Positions 17,038 to 25,330 of a stretch of 64,000 nucleotides of DNA are shown here, in pieces (position 1 is the first letter of the stretch; each line of letters opens with the position of its first letter). Location of the stretch: contig DEJG01000026.1 of NCBI GenBank assembly GCA_002353295.1, positions 58,234-122,233 on the forward strand. The letters are read 5' to 3'. Both the position numbers and the translations under genes were made by a program. Origin of the DNA: Prevotella sp. UBA2754 (GTDB lineage: Bacteria > Bacteroidota > Bacteroidia > Bacteroidales > Bacteroidaceae). The notes beneath the pieces are model-generated. The model did no database searches. It was not told where the DNA came from and was given only the letters and a program-made list of their open reading frames with translations.

Positions 17038-18258
17038 TCATTTATTCATTTCTTTAATGAGCATACCTTTGCTGAAGTTCTTACCACTTACCTTGCGGAA
17101 AGTCGTGAAACCAAGATTGGCACCCTGAGCACCTTCCTCTGTTGCCATATAGCGGTTATCCCATATCAGGCTGGGGATAGGCTCTATCACTCCAACACGC
17201 TCGTACTTATGAGAGCCGTCCTCCATCTCTATCACTTCCAGCACCTCATACTTTGACTTACTGTTCACACCTTCCTTCATACCGATGTATGCCGTCAATG
17301 GCTCTACTGACAGCAATGGGGTCTTGGCACGGAACTCTTCATACTCACGCTGCAGGTCCACCACATTCTCGTCAATGGCACGTTGACATGCCTTGCGGAC
17401 CATCACGATGGGTTCGTCTTCCTTGATACCGAGGAAAGAGGTCTTACTGCCAGAACTTTCCACCTTACCGACATACTTTAAGGTATATTTGCCACGGGCT
17501 TTCTCAAAGTTCTTGCATTTGGTTTCATCTGGTGCTGAAGCATACTGTTCCTGATAGAACTCACCAGCCAGCTCGTCGTTCCAGTCCAGTCGATAGAGGA
17601 ATGTGTTAATCTTCACGGAGAAGCCCTTAAGACTCTCTGCGATTTTTCCCAAATTGTCACCTAAGTCACTGAAACTGTTGCTACCTGTTACGATAGAGGC
17701 AGCAGCACCTAATACCTTAAAGATACCTCCAACGACCTTAGACTTCTGACCCTTATCGACGTAGCGAATGTCATTCACCAATACGAAAGTGTTGCCTATG
17801 AGCTCCTCACCGGCATCCTGCAACATCGCCATGCCTCGGGCTGAACGGGTGGCGAGTTGCTTGTCAAACTCATTAGCGTTGTACAAACCGCGTTCTTTCA
17901 CCAGCTCCATGTCACACTGTCCTGTGAAGAAGTCACGGTTGAACCATCTGCCGACCAGACGACTGGCAATCTTATTTTTCTCCAGGAAGTCGGTCACAGT
18001 AGCATTCTCCTGCTCTTTTTTTGCACCTGCCAGCTTTTTATCCATATTGACCACCTTCACACTCAGGTTATGATCATTGAACTTGTCGGGCACGGGTATC
18101 TGGAGGAAAGCCTCCTTGATTTCCTTGGCAAACTGCTGGTCAGTATGATTAATCATCAAGGAATAGATAGAGCTGCGACGATATTTCTGCGCATCTTCCT
18201 GTGCAAATGCAGTCATCAATGAAACTGCTAATATGCTTAAAACAATATATCTTTTCAT
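17038..18258 (-). CDS. Exported protein of unknown function, 406 aa
   Basis: ATG 18258 is preferred: it gives a signal peptide MKRYIVLSILAVSLMTAFAQ and has GAGGAAAATT just upstream, which is part of the alternative longer start (18270). The mature protein has an N-terminal alpha/beta region, a small-residue segment near 180-215 (GGIFKVLGAAASIVTG) and a C-terminal region with IGMKEGVNSKSKYEVLEVIE, the 'G-V-x3-x-Y-V' pattern of FlgT-type C-terminal domains. With its neighbours it forms a set of CsgG/FlgT-like proteins. I do not recognise a named family. Confidence 0.75.
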   Translation of the reverse strand: MKRYIVLSILAVSLMTAFAQEDAQKYRRSSIYSLMINHTDQQFAKEIKEAFLQIPVPDKFNDHNLSVKVVNMDKKLAGAKKEQENATVTDFLEKNKIASRLVGRWFNRDFFTGQCDMELVKERGLYNANEFDKQLATRSARGMAMLQDAGEELIGNTFVLVNDIRYVDKGQKSKVVGGIFKVLGAAASIVTGSNSFSDLGDNLGKIAESLKGFSVKINTFLYRLDWNDELAGEFYQEQYASAPDETKCKNFEKARGKYTLKYVGKVESSGSKTSFLGIKEDEPIVMVRKACQRAIDENVVDLQREYEEFRAKTPLLSVEPLTAYIGMKEGVNSKSKYEVLEVIEMEDGSHKYERVGVIEPIPSLIWDNRYMATEEGAQGANLGFTTFRKVSGKNFSKGMLIKEMNK

Positions 18259-18277
18259 AATTTTCCTCATTTAAATA

Positions 18278-20059
18278 TTAGTAATTCCATTCTTCTTCAC
18301 CGATTACTTCATCCAGTGGATATGAGCGATTCTCTTGGGTAATCTCCAACAAAAGGTTCTTGGATTCCATCTTCGTCAAGGGCTTATTGCCATGAGCCTT
18401 CATATACGCTCTCACTCTGTCTTGGTAAATGCTATTTGTAATTGGCTGATCAAACAAGACATTGTCATTCTCGTCAATGAGTATTCCATAATAACCTATT
18501 TTCTCAGAGGGTTTCAACGCGTTGATAGTAGTCAGTGGTGTGAAAGGCTCAAAAAACAGACATTTATTAAGCAGATTGTCTGCTGGCGTGAATCCATAGG
18601 GAGTCACCATGGCGATTCCGTCCTTAAAGTTGTTTACATACTTATATCCTTTACCTGACTCATGTGCCTTACTTATATTATAATGGTAAAAGAGTGAGTC
18701 TGCTTTCTTCACCCAGATTTCATTTGCATTGCGCTCTTCGGTGAAACCAATTTCTTCATAAGCTACAGGTATCAACTCCTTACCATTAGCGTCAATCATA
18801 CCAAACTTCTTGTCTTTCTTAACCTTCATGAGATCGTAGTTGTTGAACCAAACTTCATCATATTCATCAAATGACACAATGACATTGCCGGAACGGTTGA
18901 CGACACCCCATTTTCCATCCTTTTGAACATTAAAGACCTCCTTGTCACCAGCCTGTGCTGGGAATCCCATGTCTGTGTAACTGCCAGAAAGAGCGGCTAT
19001 GTCATTGTTGTCTTCGTCAAAGACATCATAGATACCCGACTCGTTCTTTGCTCCCCACAGGTTCGTGTGGACACTGTGGACAATACCTGTATATCCTTTA
19101 CGAAGCACTTGTCCTGACTTATCGATAAACGACCATACTGTTGGGGAGTTCACAGGAGCAATGCCACCAACAAAGTCACCATGCGTCCAAGTGACGGTTT
19201 GATTTGTGGCAAGCGTAAAGTTTGTCGCATTAATCGCCTTCTCGTTACTCAGGTCATAATAGCCACCAGCTATCTCCACACTTTTTTTCGAAGACTTGAA
19301 TTTATAGGTCCTTACCATATTGCTCTGAGGTTTCATAACATAAGTGTAAGTACCTTCCTTTATCAAAATCTTACCACTGCCGTCCATCAGGCCACCAGAA
19401 GCGAGGTGCTCTCCTTGGAGAGGGAAATAACCCACTTTACCATAGCAGAGATAACTGCAGTCAGTGACCAACGTGTCATTTACATAATGAGGAACATAGT
19501 TGGCACCATAGCCCTCATAGTAAATATTCTTGCCCTTGCAGTCCAAAGAAAACTCCCAGAGCCCCTTGTACTCTGCAGGAATAAGGATATTACCCTTAGC
19601 GTCAATAATACCATACTTGGCATTACTCATATACGTTTTCTTTTCATGCTGGGCAGCTTTTCCTCCTTTGGCTATCATAGCCTTCCCATAGCAGTTGGTG
19701 GGGGTTATCATCGAATACTCGGGCTTCAGTACTATCTCACCACTGGTGGATGCCAAACCAAGGTCTTTTCCATTCCTAATAAGGTATAAGTCATTCCATT
19801 TGGAAATGTTATCATACTTCAAAGATAACACAACCTTACCTGTCGCATCAATGATACCGTACTTGTCGGACTTACTAACGATGGCATAGCCGTTCTCGAA
19901 GGGATAAGCACCTTCGTACTGGCATTTGATAACCTCGTTGCCCTGTGCGTCAACAAAACCCACTTTACCTTTCTCATTCACACTAATTTTCAGGTCCTGC
20001 GCCTTTACGACTGTGGCGAAGAACACAATTGTCAGACAAAGTAACTTGTTTAATTTCAT
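18278..20059 (-). CDS. WG-repeat protein, first gene of the envelope operon
   Basis: 593 residues with a signal peptide (cut after VVKAQ). It carries several WG repeats, each of the form 'KYGIIDATGKVVLSLKYD': seen near residues 15, 50, 130, 370 and 410. WG repeats form beta-propeller-like or solenoid surfaces for protein contacts. ATG 20059 is chosen because CGAGGAAAACT precedes it; the frame is open further upstream but only through the 5' leader. It is the first of seven same-strand genes, all predicted to be exported, and follows the promoter at 20247-20277 after a leader of about 180 bases. Confidence 0.88.
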   Translation of the reverse strand: MKLNKLLCLTIVFFATVVKAQDLKISVNEKGKVGFVDAQGNEVIKCQYEGAYPFENGYAIVSKSDKYGIIDATGKVVLSLKYDNISKWNDLYLIRNGKDLGLASTSGEIVLKPEYSMITPTNCYGKAMIAKGGKAAQHEKKTYMSNAKYGIIDAKGNILIPAEYKGLWEFSLDCKGKNIYYEGYGANYVPHYVNDTLVTDCSYLCYGKVGYFPLQGEHLASGGLMDGSGKILIKEGTYTYVMKPQSNMVRTYKFKSSKKSVEIAGGYYDLSNEKAINATNFTLATNQTVTWTHGDFVGGIAPVNSPTVWSFIDKSGQVLRKGYTGIVHSVHTNLWGAKNESGIYDVFDEDNNDIAALSGSYTDMGFPAQAGDKEVFNVQKDGKWGVVNRSGNVIVSFDEYDEVWFNNYDLMKVKKDKKFGMIDANGKELIPVAYEEIGFTEERNANEIWVKKADSLFYHYNISKAHESGKGYKYVNNFKDGIAMVTPYGFTPADNLLNKCLFFEPFTPLTTINALKPSEKIGYYGILIDENDNVLFDQPITNSIYQDRVRAYMKAHGNKPLTKMESKNLLLEITQENRSYPLDEVIGEEEWNY

Positions 20060-20221
20060 AGTTTTCCTCGGTTTAGCCTGTTGTCCCATATTCGGCTCTT
20101 CGTTAATAGTTATTGGTATTATCAACCTCACAAAAAGGTGGGGACTCTACTCTTTCTCCGCCTATTTTCTTCGGAAGGAAAAATCTGTGTTCGTAGACAC
20201 CTGTTTAATGAGTATTGAAGC

Positions 20222-20277
20222 CTCTCACGCTGTTGAGAGTCTTTTGCAAAGATAAAAATTTTATTAAAATAAAACAA
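20222..20277 (-). promoter_or_regulatory. Promoter and 5' hairpin of the envelope operon
   Basis: On the minus strand: -33 TTG (20275-20277), 20-bp spacer, -7 TATCTTTG (20247-20254). A 6-bp hairpin (20222-20227 with 20234-20239) would form at the very 5' end of the transcript. I find no other strong -7 box until the kinase gene at 13504. Confidence 0.8.
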
Positions 20278-20584
20278 GATTTTTGAAGGCTATTTTCCTC
20301 CCTTATAGTCGCTGTAACGTGCTGAAATGAAACATTTTATTCCTTTTATTCTCATATTTTTGTATCTTATCGGCGATTTTTCCCTTTTAAACGAAAAATG
20401 CCCTCTGCGCCCAAGGAGATCTGTTGGAGCAATTTCTACCTTAATACTGTTCTTAAGACACACCTCTACTATGCTACTTGTGTAGAAATATGCCATTCTT
20501 GCGCAGCATTTATGTTTTTAGCAAGCCATGGAATTGAAATTATTTATTTTTGGTAATTTTTTTTAGTAATTTGCGTAAATGTTG

Positions 20585-20592
20585 TATCTTTG
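20585..20592 (+). promoter_or_regulatory. -7 box of candidate RNA
   Basis: TATCTTTG on the plus strand in a gene-free region; start expected near 20599. Confidence 0.6.
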
Positions 20593-20598
20593 CCGTGT

Positions 20599-20724
20599 AA
20601 ATGTGCATGTTATGAATAGCACAACAAGAATTGCGGAGAAATCCGCATTTCTTGCTATATAACGGCTTACCCCAGAGAATCGTCTTTTGATCTTTTAGTA
20701 AAAACTTGTTACTAAAAAGAAGAC
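20599..20724 (+). ncRNA. Candidate structured RNA or leader
   Basis: Downstream of a good -7 box lie two stem-loops: one with arms 20625-20637 and 20642-20654 (two short helices around one mismatch) closed by a GAAA tetraloop, and one with nine perfect pairs (20693-20701 with 20709-20717) extended by 20682-20686 with 20720-20724. The only ORF is 16 codons (ATG 20612), which overlaps the first stem. No gene follows on the plus strand for nearly 3 kb. It could be a small RNA, a leader-peptide relic, or a decayed gene. Confidence 0.4.
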
Positions 20725-20952
20725 AGTGAATACTTCATCTATGAACATTTCTTCCAACTTTGGCTTGAAAAAGGAAGAATGATATAAAACTCCCACAACC
20801 TATCCACTCACTTTGCCTTCACCACTGTTACTGAAAGGAGTTCTGGTAGCCCTATCCATCTCGAAATAATGACCATGCAGTTACTCATGCCCTTGACAAA
20901 ATTTTAACATATTTCTATCAAATTAGGGATCATCGTACGGAATGGTTTCAGG
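20725..20952. other. Intergenic stretch with nothing recognised
   Basis: No ORF, tRNA or clear promoter. The base composition is ordinary for the window. It separates the candidate RNA from the palindromic repeat. Confidence 0.5.
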
Positions 20953-21028
20953 GGCTCGAGCCAAATCGGGGTTTGGCTCGAGCCAAAACCCGTTCCGGCT
21001 CGAGCCAAGTCGAGGAGTGGCTTTAGGC
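20953..21028. repeat. Palindromic repeat with exact 22-bp period
   Basis: GGCTCGAGCC occurs at 20953, 20975 and 20997, each 22 bp apart, and a fourth degenerate copy GGCTTTAGGC at 21019 keeps the phase. Copies 1 and 2 with flanking AAA/TTT form a perfect 13-bp hairpin with loop TCGGGG; copies 2 and 3 form an alternative 12-bp hairpin. It lies 12 bases beyond the stop of the minus-strand gene at 21041. Confidence 0.85.
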
Positions 21029-21040
21029 AAAAATGCTATG

Positions 21041-21850
21041 CTATTCTTTTTTCTTTACAGCACGTACCTGCTTGCCGTAATAGCGATATTCCCCATAAGG
21101 ATTGGTGGCTGCAGACTCGCCAGTATCGCCTATGGAGGCACCTCCACCCATGGACACCTGATAAGTAAAGTCTGCTACCCAGAATTTCGTTGCATAGAAT
21201 GAATATGTTCCGGCATTTTTTAATTCTTTCCCATCTTTATATCCACCTCCGGTGGGAATAATGAGTGTATTGCCATTGGGACCTGTGTACTGTATGCAGA
21301 AAGCATCGTTAATCTGTACCTCTTCACGTGTGCAGTTGTCGAAAAGTTCCTGGAATTGTGCGGCAGTAGGCATCACCCACGAATCGCCCCAGGTCTGGGT
21401 GGCTACGTCATATTTGCTTCCTGCTATATTGCAATTGAGGCCAAAATAATAAGAGCCTATCTTGTCTGTATATGTGAGCAGCCTGTCTGCGTAAAGGGGA
21501 TCGTCGGAAGTGGCACATGCTGCTGCGGAGGTACACATATAGGTGCTCCATGAGTAGGTAAGTTTTTCCTCTGTCTCTCCAAAAGCGTAATAGCCGCCGT
21601 GTCTTTCCGGTGCGGTGGCACCTATGTTGTGACTTGCCCAGAGGGTGCCGCTGGGCAGCCCAAGGTCTACGGCCCTTGCCTCTACAGGTTCTGGTTCTTT
21701 GTCAGCAAAGTAGGGAATGATACTGTCAACGGCTATGTATGGCAGCTTTTCCTGTGTGCCGTTGCTCTTATAGATGATAATTCCTTGTGCCATGCTGCTA
21801 TAGGTCATGACGGCTAACAGCATAGAGAGCATGATTCTGATTGTTTTCAT
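21041..21850 (-). CDS. Exported protein with Fibrobacter major paralogous-type domain
   Basis: 269 residues with a signal peptide (cut near SSMAQ). After a short linker comes the conserved pattern VDLGLPSGTLWASHNIGA, YYAFGET, WVMPTAAQFQELFDNC and a final YYGKQVRAVK, which is the surface-protein domain called the Fibrobacter succinogenes major paralogous domain (a C-type-lectin-like fold). Such proteins are usually displayed or secreted in Bacteroidales. Its ATG overlaps the stop of the Ig-like protein gene by four bases (ATGA), so the two are translated together. Confidence 0.87.
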   Translation of the reverse strand: MKTIRIMLSMLLAVMTYSSMAQGIIIYKSNGTQEKLPYIAVDSIIPYFADKEPEPVEARAVDLGLPSGTLWASHNIGATAPERHGGYYAFGETEEKLTYSWSTYMCTSAAACATSDDPLYADRLLTYTDKIGSYYFGLNCNIAGSKYDVATQTWGDSWVMPTAAQFQELFDNCTREEVQINDAFCIQYTGPNGNTLIIPTGGGYKDGKELKNAGTYSFYATKFWVADFTYQVSMGGGASIGDTGESAATNPYGEYRYYGKQVRAVKKKE

Positions 21851-23355
21851 TTCTTGATGATTTTATAGGTGATACTTTCTGTTTTAACAATATAAATGCC
21901 ACGTGACAATCCGTCAAGCGAAATGGCGAGATGGCCGTCTTGACCAATGTGATGACTGCCTTTGACTTGTCCGCCGATGTTGAAGATTTGGACGGCACTG
22001 CCATGAGAGAAGCCTGAGAGCAGGATGACATTACCGTCGTAACTGATCGTGCCTTCAGTTTTGCTTGATGGGATTCCCAGGATGGCAGTGGGGTCAGAGC
22101 CGTCGGACTCTAACGTGAATTTCGTCACGTCTATGGCATTGTACTCTATGTCTACCGTCTTGCTCTTGACGATGAATTTGTCTTTCTCTACCGTCACTTT
22201 GATATTCTCATCCAACTTGATATCGGTAGTCTGGCTATTGGCAAACCAGATGGTCAGCATGTTGGGAATTCCTTTCACTGTCAAGTCACAATAACTCGTC
22301 AGACTGGTGCCGTCAATAGTGCCGGTAATTCTGGTCGTGCCTTGTCGCAAAGCAGTTACCCGCCCCAGAAAGTCGACTGTGGCCACATTTTCGTCCGAAG
22401 ACGTCCAGCGCATGTTATATTTGGCATAGGATGGCAACACGGAGTATACGATCCTCCACGTGTTGCCAACATATATGGTCTTCTTTCGGAAAGCATCGTC
22501 AATAGTAAATTGTGTTGGAGTGCGGTCTATATCTTTGACAGTGACGGTGCACGACGCCGATAGGCCGTTGTCGGTCGTAACAGTAATGATGGCTGTACCA
22601 GGCTCATTGCCTGTCACTTTTCCGTTTTGAGAGACACTCGCAATCGTGGCATTGCTGGTCTCCCATTTCAAGGCAGGGTTGGCCTCAGAGGGTTGCAACG
22701 TGGGGCTAAGGGTGATAGACGAAAAGACATCTACCGTCCTCTCTGCAGGTAAGGAGATGGATGTGGGTGCAATAGGCTCAGATACGGTTACATTACAATA
22801 GGCTGATTCGCCCATATTCTGATCGATGGTGATTTTTGCAAAGCCAGTTCCTACTGCTGTTACCTCACCCATACTGTTTACTGTAGCCACACTGGAGTTG
22901 TCTGACCAGAAAGTTAGATTCGCACTTTTAGACGGTGAGAGTTGATAGTCAATGTACTGCTTTTGTCCCACTTTCAGGGTCATGTTCGCATTGCTCACAT
23001 TGATTTCCACAGGCAAACATCTGATGGAATAAGTCTCCGTTTTATCACTGGTGTAAGTACCTTGACCGTTGCTCCACTCGTATTTCACACGACAAGTGAT
23101 GTTTATCGGCCATTCGAAGTAGGACGTGATTCTGACTTTCATACCCGTTGATGTTTCATAGCAGGAGATGCCGTCAGCATAATGTCCAGACCAAGTCACG
23201 TCCTTAATTTTCGTAGCCAGGATAGATACGCTTGGTTTGACCAATGTAAACTCATCGCCAACATAGCCGCTGTAGGAGGCGGCGAGGGTGCTGAGGGGAA
23301 GCATAAGTATTCCCATACAGCAAATGAGAAAAAGTAAAAGTTTTCGTTTCTTCAT
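21847..23355 (-). CDS. Surface protein with bacterial Ig-like (BIG2) domains
   Basis: 502 residues from ATG 23355 (MKKRKLLLF signal). It has three or more Ig-like group 2 modules: each has a 'L-x-V-G' entry and an exit like SSVATVNSMGEVTAVGTGFAKIT or ENVATVDFLGRVTALRQGTTRIT. The C-terminal 70 residues (VQIFNIGGQVKGS then GIYIVKTESITYKIIKK) resemble a type IX secretion sorting domain, so the protein is probably exported and attached to the surface. The start is set by the -7 box at 23405; an ORF continuing upstream to 23520 would cross it. The final module is followed by a Leu/Asp-rich segment of unknown fold. Confidence 0.88.
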   Translation of the reverse strand: MKKRKLLLFLICCMGILMLPLSTLAASYSGYVGDEFTLVKPSVSILATKIKDVTWSGHYADGISCYETSTGMKVRITSYFEWPINITCRVKYEWSNGQGTYTSDKTETYSIRCLPVEINVSNANMTLKVGQKQYIDYQLSPSKSANLTFWSDNSSVATVNSMGEVTAVGTGFAKITIDQNMGESAYCNVTVSEPIAPTSISLPAERTVDVFSSITLSPTLQPSEANPALKWETSNATIASVSQNGKVTGNEPGTAIITVTTDNGLSASCTVTVKDIDRTPTQFTIDDAFRKKTIYVGNTWRIVYSVLPSYAKYNMRWTSSDENVATVDFLGRVTALRQGTTRITGTIDGTSLTSYCDLTVKGIPNMLTIWFANSQTTDIKLDENIKVTVEKDKFIVKSKTVDIEYNAIDVTKFTLESDGSDPTAILGIPSSKTEGTISYDGNVILLSGFSHGSAVQIFNIGGQVKGSHHIGQDGHLAISLDGLSRGIYIVKTESITYKIIKK

Positions 23356-23404
23356 AATGCTTATCATGCTGTAGATAGTTAGTAATAACAGTTTTTCAAC
23401 CTGA

Positions 23405-23412
23405 CAAAGATA
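23405..23412 (-). promoter_or_regulatory. -7 box of the Ig-like protein operon
   Basis: TATCTTTG on the minus strand; the start would be near 23398, about 40 bases before ATG 23355. Confidence 0.72.
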
Positions 23413-23599
23413 GTGATTTCTGGGAGTTTTTGCAAACGTTTCTAGGCGTCCAGGCAAGACAAAAGGAATGATTCGTGCGCTGAAAGGGCAAAAATGTAAG
23501 ACAAGAGGAAAATATTTCATTCATAAAGGCTGAGAGTTTTTGCTAAAAGAGGTTCTCATAAAATAAATGAGGCTGTGATGCGTTTATAAAATAAAAACG

Positions 23600-24235
23600 A
23601 TGAAGATGAACAGAATAATTGTTATTATGACCTTTCTAGGTCTTTCGATGGGTATAAGGGCACAAGAGGAATCGCGGTTGTGGACAGTGACTCCGAAAGT
23701 GGGAATTAACTCTTCCAATATGTCTGTGGAGGACCTGTGGACGGTGGATAATCATACAATTGGTGCTAAACGCAAATGGGGTTTCGTAGGAGGTGTGGAA
23801 GCAGAGTATCACGCTTGGCAGCAAATAGGTATTTCTGCAGGTGCCTTTTATGCTAACGAAGGTTATACATACGGAGACATTGAAGACTTAGGGAAAGTAA
23901 CGCAAGCTCTCCATTTCATTAACATCCCTGTTTTGGTCAATTTCTATATCGAACCCAATATACTGCCAGGATTGGCTTTAAAGGCTGGGGTGGAGTTTGG
24001 CTATTTGATAAGTGGCAAGTATAAAGATGCCAAGACTTCATTGACCAATACGGCAGATTATAAACGTTTCAATATCTCCATTCCCGCAGGCATCTCATAT
24101 AGTTACAAGCATTTTGTGGCTGACCTTCGTTACAACATCGGGCTAATGAACATGTGCAATAAGGTCGTGGAAGTGGAAGATTCGTGGAAGACAAACTCCC
24201 TATGGTTTACCATAGGATATCAGTTTGGATTGTAG
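23600..24235 (+). CDS. Outer-membrane beta-barrel protein (porin-like)
   Basis: 211 residues. Signal peptide MKMNRIIVIMTFLGLSMGIRAQ, then strands of an OmpX/OmpW-like eight-stranded barrel: VTPKVGINSSNMSV, QIGISAGAFYANEGY, KAGVEFGYLISGKY, and a C-terminal WFTIGYQFGL. Short barrels of this kind are common in Bacteroidales and have no single function. It stands alone on the plus strand and its stop is directly adjacent to the convergent methyltransferase stop. I found no convincing -7 box in the 80 bases upstream. Confidence 0.85.
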   Translation: MKMNRIIVIMTFLGLSMGIRAQEESRLWTVTPKVGINSSNMSVEDLWTVDNHTIGAKRKWGFVGGVEAEYHAWQQIGISAGAFYANEGYTYGDIEDLGKVTQALHFINIPVLVNFYIEPNILPGLALKAGVEFGYLISGKYKDAKTSLTNTADYKRFNISIPAGISYSYKHFVADLRYNIGLMNMCNKVVEVEDSWKTNSLWFTIGYQFGL

Positions 24236-24871
24236 TTACCGCTTTCGAATCAGGGTAAGACCATCGCGTAAGGGGAGGATGACTTGTTCCACGCGAGGGT
24301 CTTGTTGTATGTAGTCGTTGAAGGCAACGATACCGTGTGTCTGTTGGTCTTTCTGATAAGCGGGGTCTACCACATGACCATCCCAAAGGGTATTGTCGGC
24401 TATGATAAAACCGCCTGGGCGAAGAATAGAAAGCACCATCTCATAAGTTTCTTGATACGTACGCTTGTCACCGTCGATAAATGCCATATCGAAAAGGATG
24501 CCCAATTTGGGAGCTTCTGTATTGGCATCACCAATAATAAAGGAAATTTTGTCGGCTACAGGCGAATTCTCAATCCAAGGTCGTGTAAAATCTTCTTGTT
24601 CGTCGTTGATCTCAAAGGTATAGAGATGGCCGTCGGCCTCTAGTCCTTCAGCCATGCAGAGAGCCGAATATCCACTGAAGGTACCCACCTCTAATATGTT
24701 ATGAGGACGAATCATCTGCACCAGCATCTTCAATAGTCTGCCTTGCAGATGGCCTGACGCCATGCGCCCGTGCAGCATGTGGATATTGGTGGCGCGCCAA
24801 AGCCGATAAAGATAGTCGGGTTCTGGCTCGATATGACTGAGGATATAGTCCTCTAAACTCTCAACTCTCAA
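24236..24871 (-). CDS. SAM-dependent O-methyltransferase (class I, CCoAMT-like)
   Basis: 211 residues. The Rossmann signature NILEVGTFSGYSALCMAEGL, the acidic FEIND, the IGDANTEAP and the metal-binding MAFIDGDKRTY and IIADNTLWDG match the caffeoyl-CoA/catechol O-methyltransferase group, called TrmR/YrrM-like in some bacteria (tRNA modification). No ATG lies near the homologous N-terminus; the only in-frame start that keeps it is TTG 24871, which falls inside a heptamer array and overlaps the aroQ stop by four bases (TTGA). Translation level may thus depend on the array. Confidence 0.88.
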   Translation of the reverse strand: MRVESLEDYILSHIEPEPDYLYRLWRATNIHMLHGRMASGHLQGRLLKMLVQMIRPHNILEVGTFSGYSALCMAEGLEADGHLYTFEINDEQEDFTRPWIENSPVADKISFIIGDANTEAPKLGILFDMAFIDGDKRTYQETYEMVLSILRPGGFIIADNTLWDGHVVDPAYQKDQQTHGIVAFNDYIQQDPRVEQVILPLRDGLTLIRKR

Positions 24872-24878
24872 CTAACAA
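24851..24878 (-). repeat. Heptamer array carrying a stop and a start codon
   Basis: Plus-strand units CTCTAAA, CTCTCAA, CTCTCAA, CTAACAA. The aroQ TGA (24868-24870) and the methyltransferase TTG (24869-24871) both lie in it. Confidence 0.8.
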
Positions 24879-25284
24879 ACGCTTCAATGGCCAAACGGTA
24901 GCTGTCAAGTCCGAAACCACAGATGACTCCCTTGCAGGCGGCAGAGATAAAGGAGTGGTGACGGAACTCCTCGCGCTGGTGGACGTTAGAGATATGAACC
25001 TCAATGACAGGTGTCTTCAGTGAACGGATGCAGTCGTGCAAAGCCACCGAAGTGTGTGTATAGGCTCCTGCATTCAACACGATGCCATCGTAAGAAAAAC
25101 CGACCTCCTGCATTTTGTTGATGAGCTCACCCTCAACGTTACTCTGGAAATACTCGATATCGACATCAGGATACTTCCCCTTTAACTGAGGCAGATACTG
25201 CTCAAACGATGAGGAACCATAGATGCCTGGCTCGCGAGTGCCCAGCAAGTTGAGGTTTGGTCCATTAAGGATTAAAATTTTCAT
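24868..25284 (-). CDS. aroQ: 3-dehydroquinate dehydratase, type II
   Basis: 138 residues, slightly under the usual 145. It dehydrates 3-dehydroquinate in the shikimate pathway as a cytoplasmic dodecamer. The N-terminus ILILNGPNLNLLGTREPGIYG carries the catalytic Tyr22 and Arg17 on the mobile loop; VIEVHISNVHQREEFRHHS holds the conserved His and Arg residues. The C-terminus ends right at a heptamer array, and the last codons (FVS) may be array-derived. It is transcribed away from xerD. Confidence 0.95.
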   Translation of the reverse strand: MKILILNGPNLNLLGTREPGIYGSSSFEQYLPQLKGKYPDVDIEYFQSNVEGELINKMQEVGFSYDGIVLNAGAYTHTSVALHDCIRSLKTPVIEVHISNVHQREEFRHHSFISAACKGVICGFGLDSYRLAIEAFVS

Positions 25285-25301
25285 AATTCACAGATTTTTA
25301 T

Positions 25302-25309
25302 TACTTTTG
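25302..25309 (+). promoter_or_regulatory. -7 box of xerD
   Basis: TACTTTTG, 21 bases before ATG 25331. Confidence 0.72.
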
Positions 25310-25330
25310 CAGGCAAAGTTAATCATTTTC

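Noticed and set aside
20290..20496. 68-codon minus-strand ORF in the 20.1-21.0 kb gap
   Set aside because: No ribosome site or -7 box in front, odd composition, no recognisable motif, and it lies just upstream of the envelope operon promoter. Probably chance.
20953..21028. CRISPR array
   Set aside because: Period is 22 bp with a 10-bp palindrome and only three good copies; no spacers of CRISPR length and no cas genes in the window.
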